Assembly: GCA_001543005.1 (NCBI GenBank) | Contig: LFLB01000025.1 | Location: 1 to 64,000 of the forward strand | DNA length: 64,000 bases | DNA from: Candidatus Spongiihabitans thiooxidans | GTDB taxonomy: Bacteria; Pseudomonadota; Gammaproteobacteria; Arenicellales; Poriferihabitantaceae | Reading direction: 5' to 3' | Part shown: piece after piece, positions 58,768 through 64,000 of the stretch | Layout of the letters: each line of letters begins with the position of its first letter | Position numbering within the stretch: the first letter of the stretch is position 1 | Notes under the pieces: generated by a model | The model's database searches: none | Told to the model about the DNA's origin: nothing | What the model saw: the letters and a program-made list of their open reading frames with translations, nothing else | Program-made: the position numbers and the translations under genes

Positions 58768-60255
58768 ATGAACATTCAGTCCGAAGTCAAGTCAGATATA
58801 AAAAAAGGTGCCCTTATTGGCGGGAAATGGGTCAAGGGGTCAGCGGGGCAGTTCGAGGTTCGAACACCCCACACCGGCGAAGTCTTGCACATGGTCGGAC
58901 GTTGCGACGCCCGTGACGTCAACGCCGCCGTTGCTAATGCACGAAGTGCTCAGCCAGATTGGGCGGCCCTTTCGGTAATCGAGCGTGCGCAGGTCATGCG
59001 CAATATCCACAGGCTGTTTTTGGAACGTGCCGAGCCGATAGCTCAGATGATTACCGCCGAGATCGGCAAAACCATCACCGACGCCCGCGAGGAGGTGTTT
59101 GAGTATTCAGCACCGTCTTGGACCAAATCGGCCGAGGAAATTCTTCGTCACCGCGGCTTGTCCTTTCCCTCAACCCAGGAAAGGACGACCAACAAACGCC
59201 TGGTGATGAACCACCGCCCACTTGGCGTTGTCGCAGCAATCACGCCTTATAATTTCCCCACTGATATCTCCTCGATAGCGCTTGCGCATATCGTGGCGGC
59301 GGGGAATACGGTAATCTGGAAACCCTCCGAGTACGCCGCCGTCGCTTGCGCGATGCTGTCTGATATATTCAAGGAAGCTGGACTGCCCGACGGGGTCATC
59401 AACGTGGTTCAGGGAAAAGGAGACGTCGGTGCTGCCTTGGTCGACCACAAGGATGTCGATGGCATTTTCTTCACCGGGTCAACCAAAACAGGACGTAGCA
59501 TCGCTGATAAATGCGCGCTTCGCCCTCATCTTTTGGAACTTGGCGGCGACGGGCCTTTCATTATCCTCAATGATGCCGATATTGACGCCGCCGTCGACGG
59601 CGCGATGAACGGCTGCTTTTACTATACGGGGCAAGTCTGCACGTCGGCGGAGCGGCTTTTGGTTCACGAGGACATCTATGACGAGTTTCTGGAAAAATTC
59701 AGCGCCAAAGCCCGGAACTTAAAGATTGGTAACCCGGCCGAAGAAACCACCGAAATGGGGCCGCTGTGCAATTCAGCAACTTTGAACCGTGTTCGCGCCC
59801 ATGTTAACGATGCACTGGCCAAGGGCGCTCACATTGAGCAGATTGGCCCCGAGGAAGGGCTTTACTACCCGGCGACGATTCTAACCGGAGTGACCACCGA
59901 TATGTTGATTGCACAAGAAGAGACCTTTGGTCCGGTCGCACCGATCATCAAGATTCGTTCAGCCGAAGAGGCGATTGAAATTGCGCATCAGTCGGGTCTT
60001 GGCCTCATCGCCTCACTCTGGACGCGAGATCTTGCCACCGCTTGGCGGATTGGCGAGGCGCTGCCGCATGGTACGGTCAACGTCAACGAGACACCAAATT
60101 ATTGGGATCAGCTTGCCCCTTTTGGTGGCACCGGCTCATCTGGCGTTGGTCGCGAGTTGTCGCAATGGTTTCTTGAAACCTTCACCGAGAAAAAACTGCT
60201 GGTGTTCAACCTAGGTGGTAAGCGTTATGATCGCAGGGCCGAGGGCGGCTGGTAA
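58768..60255 (+). CDS. NAD(P)-dependent aldehyde dehydrogenase
   Basis: A 495-aa ALDH-superfamily enzyme. The oxyanion Asn is in ITPYNFP (about 160), the cofactor loop is FTGSTKTGRSIA, the general base Glu is in LLELGGDGPFII (about 257), the nucleophile is the Cys of YYTGQVCTSAERLLV (about 291), and EETFGPVAPI is the C-terminal cofactor motif. It is intact. GGGAGAG lies before the ATG. Being last in the importer cluster, it probably oxidises an aldehyde formed from the transported amine, but no amine oxidase or transaminase lies beside it to make that aldehyde. Exact substrate not identifiable; vanillin/benzaldehyde-type or semialdehyde dehydrogenases share these motifs. Confidence 0.9.
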   Translation: MNIQSEVKSDIKKGALIGGKWVKGSAGQFEVRTPHTGEVLHMVGRCDARDVNAAVANARSAQPDWAALSVIERAQVMRNIHRLFLERAEPIAQMITAEIGKTITDAREEVFEYSAPSWTKSAEEILRHRGLSFPSTQERTTNKRLVMNHRPLGVVAAITPYNFPTDISSIALAHIVAAGNTVIWKPSEYAAVACAMLSDIFKEAGLPDGVINVVQGKGDVGAALVDHKDVDGIFFTGSTKTGRSIADKCALRPHLLELGGDGPFIILNDADIDAAVDGAMNGCFYYTGQVCTSAERLLVHEDIYDEFLEKFSAKARNLKIGNPAEETTEMGPLCNSATLNRVRAHVNDALAKGAHIEQIGPEEGLYYPATILTGVTTDMLIAQEETFGPVAPIIKIRSAEEAIEIAHQSGLGLIASLWTRDLATAWRIGEALPHGTVNVNETPNYWDQLAPFGGTGSSGVGRELSQWFLETFTEKKLLVFNLGGKRYDRRAEGGW

Positions 60256-60301
60256 TACCAGAGGCAATCATGGTTGACTCGATAGCCTCCGGCAAGACCG
60301 A

Positions 60302-60321
60302 CCGCCGCGCTTAAGCGGCGG
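60302..60321. terminator. G+C-rich hairpin at the end of the island operon
   Basis: CCGCCGC and GCGGCGG pair around GCTTAA. It lies 47 bp after the aldehyde dehydrogenase stop and between convergent genes. No T-run follows directly, so termination efficiency is uncertain. Confidence 0.5.
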
Positions 60322-60451
60322 GGAGAGCCTTAATGGCGAGTGAACTCAAAAGTCATCTAGTCCATTACCAAACCAATAACTGTAACACTATGCCCAGTCG
60401 GGCTAAACATTCAATAGCGGATACGCTATCAGATAATTTTTCCCTAATACA

Positions 60452-61420
60452 CTATTCAAATATTCTATCCAAATAGACCATCATCGCGTCAACGGTTTTG
60501 GGATGACAAATATCAAACCACACCAGGTTCGACTGATTACGCAACCAGGTTAATTGGCGCTTTGCCAATTGCCGGGTTGCGACAATTCCATTATCCACCA
60601 TTTCTTGATGACTCACCTTGTCAAACAGGTAATCCAACACCTGGCGGTAGCCCACCGTGCGCATAGCGGTCAGGCTTGCCGGATCTTCCAAATCATGGGT
60701 TAGCGCTTTTACTTCATCGATCAGTCCTTGCTCCAGCATGTGCAAATATCGTTGTTCGATTTTGCGGTGCAAAAATTTCCGGTCTGCGGTGAACAACGTC
60801 ATTTTAACAATCGGATTCTCAAGCCTGCCGAGGTGCGCCGAACGCTTGGAGTGCGTTGTCAATTCGGACGGTGGAACATTGGTCAATCGATATAACTCAA
60901 TGGCACGTTGTATCCGCTGCGAATCAGATGGAGAAATGCGCCTGGCCGAAGCCGGGTCTATGGTCGCCAGCTGCTGATGTAGTGCCGAGAGTCCTTTTTC
61001 GCGAATTTCATTTTCAATCAATATTCTGGTATCCGAATCCGCAGAAGGAAGGTTCGATAACCCGTTTTCAAGAGCGGAAAAATAAAACATGGTGCCGCCG
61101 ACCAGGATCGGCGTGTTGCCTCGTTGGTGGATGTCATTTATCAAAACGCCTGCATCCTTGCAAAACTCGGCGGCTGAATAACGCTCATCAATGTTGCGCA
61201 CATCGATGAGATGGTGGGGGTAGGCATCGAGAAAGTCTTTATCGGGTTTTGCGGTGCCGATGTTCATGCCCCGATACACCTGAGCGGCATCAACGCTAAT
61301 CAGTTCACATTTAAATCGATCAAAAATTCTCGCCGCTGTGTCTGTTTTTCCCGATGCGGTCGCACCCATCAAGAAAATTACAACAGGCAGATCAGCGTCC
61401 ACGCATGAACCACTTATCAA
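60452..61420 (-). CDS. miaA: tRNA dimethylallyltransferase
   Basis: A 322-aa enzyme adding dimethylallyl to A37 of tRNAs that read UNN codons. The P-loop FLMGATASGKTDTAARI is at 16-32, ISVDAAQVYRGMNIGTAKP carries the conserved Asp-x-x-Gln-x-Tyr site, and GGTMFYFSAL and RRISPSDSQRIQRALE-type (SDSQRIQRAIELY) motifs follow. It overlaps the end of mutL by 29 bp. hfq, its usual downstream partner, is about 9 kb away at 51.4 kb, past the inserted segment. Confidence 0.95.
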   Translation of the reverse strand: MISGSCVDADLPVVIFLMGATASGKTDTAARIFDRFKCELISVDAAQVYRGMNIGTAKPDKDFLDAYPHHLIDVRNIDERYSAAEFCKDAGVLINDIHQRGNTPILVGGTMFYFSALENGLSNLPSADSDTRILIENEIREKGLSALHQQLATIDPASARRISPSDSQRIQRAIELYRLTNVPPSELTTHSKRSAHLGRLENPIVKMTLFTADRKFLHRKIEQRYLHMLEQGLIDEVKALTHDLEDPASLTAMRTVGYRQVLDYLFDKVSHQEMVDNGIVATRQLAKRQLTWLRNQSNLVWFDICHPKTVDAMMVYLDRIFE

Positions 61421-63278
61421 TTTCGCTCAATGAAACGCTCATCCAGGTCGGGCGTCCGTGGTTGCATTGCCCCGAGCGTTCCACCGTTTCCATTTGCCTA
61501 AGTAGTGCGTTCATTTCTTCGATTTCGAGTTTCCGATTGGCACGAATGGAACCATGGCAAGCCACGCTGGATAAAATTTCGAGTTGGGCGTCGGTAATTC
61601 GATCGCTGCTGCCATGCTCGATCAAATCCGAAAGCACATCTCTAATCAACCGATCGATGTCGGCTCTGATTAATAACTCTGGTACCGAGCGAACCACTAT
61701 CTTCTCTTCTCCGATCCTATCAATTTCGAATCCAACATCTTTAAATTGTGAAGAAAATGACTCCGCAGCATCCGCTTCGATGTTGCTGACATTGATCTGC
61801 AAGGGCACCAACAATGGCTGGCTGTTTATCTGGTTCTCATCCATTTGCTGTTTCAGCATTTCATAAGTAATCCTTTCATGGGCAGCATGCATATCGACCA
61901 TAATCAATCCTTCCTGGTTTTCGGCGAGAATATATACCCCTTTCAATTGTGCCACGGCATAGCCAAGAGGCGGACCAGGGGGAGGAATGTCCTGATCATT
62001 TTGCGTATCGGACAGTTCCGTTGACCGGGACTTGAGTGGTGTCTTTTGGTTGATGTCGCCGGCATCAAAATGGTTCTGAACTCGTTGCTCGTGGGGCTTG
62101 TGGGTCGCATGCGTCATGGTTTGGTAGGCCCGCAACTGCTCTCGAATCATCATTTTTATATTCTGCTGTGCCGCACCTGAACCATATCCGCCCTTTTGGC
62201 TCGACCCCATTGGAATATTTTGGGGGGTTGGCAAGTGAACTTCACTGGATTCCGGCGTTAGCTGTGCAATTGTCCGATGCAATGTACGATAAATATAGTC
62301 ATGCACCGATCGACTTTCCCTAAACCGAACCTCGCTTTTAGCTGGATGAACGTTAACATCCACAAGGCTTGGGTCTATTGTAAAAAATAATACGAACGCC
62401 GGGTGGCGACCGTGGTATAGCACGTCGCTGTAGGCACGACGCACTGCATGTGCAACCAGATTATCGCTAACCGGACGACCGTTTACGAAAAAATATTGTA
62501 GATCGCGTTGGCTCCTTGAAAATACCGGCAGCCCCATCCAACCATCCAATGACATAACCTCAACATCATCTTCAAAATAGATGCATTGACTGGCAAATGG
62601 TTTCCCGCAAATGCTGGCAATTCTTTTTTCTCTTTGAATTTCGTTGACCGCCGGCAGGACATGAAAAGACTGCTTGCCATCGTGAGTGAAACTAATCTCC
62701 ACATCAAAGTGGCTGAGCGCAATTTTGCGAATGACGCTGTCGCAATGATTCAATTCAGTTTTTTCAGTACGCAAAAATTTTCTGCGGGCCGGCGTGTTAT
62801 AAAACAAATCCTCCACTTCGACTGTGGTTCCTTGCTGATGGGGCACCGGTTTTGGCGACGATGCGGGCTTGCCGCCATGTATGGATATTTCATAGCCGCT
62901 TTCCTGTTCAGCCACTTTCGACTGCAATACCAATCTGGAAACCGCCGCAATACTGGGTAACGCTTCACCGCGAAATCCCAACGTGCTGACGTTAAACAGA
63001 TCTTCGATTGCTGTTAGCTTACTGGTTGCATGTCTTGACAGTGCTAAAGCGAGCTGCTCTTTGGGTATTCCAAAACCATTATCCTTAACCAAAATTCGTT
63101 TCAGTCCGCCGCGTTCTACCTGAATTTCAATTTCGGTAGAACCGCCGTCGATACTATTTTCAAGTAGTTCCTTTAATAGTGATGCCGGCCGTTCAATCAC
63201 CTCACCGGCGGCAATTTGATTTATTAATTTGTCGTCAAGCTGGCAAATTTCTCGACGTTGAGTTTGGGTATGCTTCAT
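61392..63278 (-). CDS. mutL: DNA mismatch repair protein MutL
   Basis: A 628-aa protein. The GHKL ATPase has LDDKLINQIAAGEVIERPAS, LLENSIDGGST (metal-binding), DNGFGI and STLGFRGEALPSI motifs. The C-terminal domain holds DMHAAHERITYE (Asp near residue 461), which fits the endonuclease motif DQHA-x2-E-x4-E with Met for Gln, and ACHGSIRANRKL near the end. This differs from E. coli MutL, which lacks the nuclease motif and relies on MutH, so this species may use MutL to nick. The middle linker is long and glutamine-rich. Confidence 0.95.
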   Translation of the reverse strand: MKHTQTQRREICQLDDKLINQIAAGEVIERPASLLKELLENSIDGGSTEIEIQVERGGLKRILVKDNGFGIPKEQLALALSRHATSKLTAIEDLFNVSTLGFRGEALPSIAAVSRLVLQSKVAEQESGYEISIHGGKPASSPKPVPHQQGTTVEVEDLFYNTPARRKFLRTEKTELNHCDSVIRKIALSHFDVEISFTHDGKQSFHVLPAVNEIQREKRIASICGKPFASQCIYFEDDVEVMSLDGWMGLPVFSRSQRDLQYFFVNGRPVSDNLVAHAVRRAYSDVLYHGRHPAFVLFFTIDPSLVDVNVHPAKSEVRFRESRSVHDYIYRTLHRTIAQLTPESSEVHLPTPQNIPMGSSQKGGYGSGAAQQNIKMMIREQLRAYQTMTHATHKPHEQRVQNHFDAGDINQKTPLKSRSTELSDTQNDQDIPPPGPPLGYAVAQLKGVYILAENQEGLIMVDMHAAHERITYEMLKQQMDENQINSQPLLVPLQINVSNIEADAAESFSSQFKDVGFEIDRIGEEKIVVRSVPELLIRADIDRLIRDVLSDLIEHGSSDRITDAQLEILSSVACHGSIRANRKLEIEEMNALLRQMETVERSGQCNHGRPTWMSVSLSEIDKWFMRGR

Positions 63279-63314
63279 AAAATAGTTAAACTATAAAATA
63301 ATGACGTTGCAAAA

Positions 63315-64000
63315 TCAGTTAAAGAAATTTTCATTTTTGATCAGGTAGCGTTTTATTCCCGATACCACAGCATTGACTATTCGATACTGGTGTTTCGAAT
63401 TTTGCAACAATTTTTCTTCCGTGGGGTTGGTGATGTAAGCGGTCTCTATCAAAATCGAAGGAATATCCGGAGATTTTAATACTACAAAGCCGGCTTGCTC
63501 AACGCGCCTGCTATGGACCCGACCAACATTTTTCAACTCACTCAAAACCTCCTGACCAAAACTGATGCTTTCATTCACTGTTTTGGTCATCGAAAGATCT
63601 ACCAACGTCTCTGCCACCTGATCGTCCTTGTCCGCCAAACTCACGCCTCCGGCTAAATCAGACGAATTCTCCTTGTTCGCCAACCATCTTGCTGTTTCGC
63701 TGGATGCGCCACGCCGGGACAAAGCATATACGGAAGAACCTCTTACATTTTTATTTTTAAAGGCGTCAGCGTGAATGGAAATAAAAAAATCGGCTTCAAG
63801 GTCTCGAGCAATTCGAGTGCGTTTCCGTAATCCAACGTAATAATCTCCTTTTCGAGTGAGTTCGGCTCTTAGTGCTGGTTGTTTGTCAATTTGTGCTTTC
63901 AGTTTTTTGGAAATTTCCAGCACTATATTTTTTTCTTTGGCTTTTCGTCCACGGGCACCGATATCTTCACCGCCATGACCCGGATCGATTAAAACCAGCA
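63315..64000 (-). CDS. N-acetylmuramoyl-L-alanine amidase, 5' end outside the window
   Basis: An Amidase_3 (AmiB/AmiC) domain, cut by the right edge. The edge sequence reads LVLIDPGHGGEDIGARGRK with the first zinc-ligand His, then RARIARDLEADFFISIHADA (as RTRIARDLEADFFISIHADA) with another His, and the end SILIETAYITNPTEE contains the catalytic Glu. This enzyme cleaves peptide cross-link stems from glycan during cell separation. The downstream neighbour mutL, 36 bp away, matches amiB-mutL of other gammaproteobacteria. The N-terminal AMIN domain, if any, is not visible. Confidence 0.9.
   Translation of the reverse strand, partial: LVLIDPGHGGEDIGARGRKAKEKNIVLEISKKLKAQIDKQPALRAELTRKGDYYVGLRKRTRIARDLEADFFISIHADAFKNKNVRGSSVYALSRRGASSETARWLANKENSSDLAGGVSLADKDDQVAETLVDLSMTKTVNESISFGQEVLSELKNVGRVHSRRVEQAGFVVLKSPDIPSILIETAYITNPTEEKLLQNSKHQYRIVNAVVSGIKRYLIKNENFFN

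Noticed and set aside
54547-60255. Sigma-54 promoter control of the importer operon
   Set aside because: No convincing GG-N10-GC element was found and the regulator lacks GAFTGA.

Overview
The window reads as a gammaproteobacterial chromosome. The evidence is conserved gene order: gyrA-pheA-tyrA-aroA-cmk-rpsA-ihfB-lapA-lapB, the amidase-mutL-miaA / hfq-hflX cluster, mfd-csiV and ispD-ispF, plus a complete lipid A/heptose gene set. The genus cannot be fixed from sequence alone. The core is of moderate G+C and carries many gene remnants (argE, gltA, two IS30 pieces, an IS3-type piece), so the lineage has had active insertion and decay.

Layout. 0.1-3.6 kb: a three-gene glutamate-synthase-like operon (GlxBCD or N-methylglutamate synthase MgsABC) on the minus strand, butted against a decayed argE. 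3.7-15.3 kb: a complete type I-F2 (I-Fv) CRISPR-Cas locus: cas1, a cas2-cas3 fusion, cas7fv, cas5fv, cas6f, a 312-bp leader and an array of 78 identical 28-bp repeats with 77 spacers. There is no cas8f. 15.3-16.5 kb: IS30 transposase remnant and degenerate sequence. 16.5-28 kb: rne, a PolB-like 3'-5' exonuclease, a membrane protein, the large NAD-glutamate dehydrogenase, a HugZ-like protein, ChaC, a HIT protein, ispF and ispD. 28-33 kb: mfd, csiV, methylthioinosine phosphorylase. 33-43.4 kb (minus): rfbA, hldD, hldA, ugd, lapB, lapA, ihfB, rpsA, cmk, aroA. 43.4-44.7 kb: a small insertion zone with two transposase remnants, REP-like palindromes and a GIY-YIG protein, splitting aroA from tyrA. 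44.7-51.4 kb (minus): tyrA, pheA, gyrA, hflX, hfq. 51.5-60.4 kb: a roughly 9-kb accessory segment between hfq and miaA, with a gltA remnant followed by a plus-strand, G+C-richer cluster: PAS protein, TyrR-like AAA+ regulator, polyamine-type ABC importer and aldehyde dehydrogenase. Two of its genes are frameshifted. 60.4-64 kb (minus): miaA, mutL and an N-acetylmuramoyl-alanine amidase cut by the window edge.

How the parts work together. The CRISPR locus has every part of a minimal DNA-targeting system: adaptation (Cas1, Cas2 domain), crRNA processing (Cas6f), a small effector (Cas7fv backbone, Cas5fv cap) and a nuclease-helicase (Cas3 domain). Two spacers overlap by 16 nt on the same strand, and the bases before the second protospacer are CC, the expected I-F PAM, so the motif can be read from the array itself. 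The 52-60 kb cluster looks like a regulated uptake-and-oxidation module for an amine or a related cationic compound. Its regulator lacks the GAFTGA loop and so probably does not use sigma-54.

No tRNA or rRNA genes were recognised. The strongest candidates for further attention are the I-F2 locus with its informative spacers, the composition break inside cas2-cas3, the apparent CTG start of hflX, and the hfq/miaA island with its GAFTGA-less regulator.
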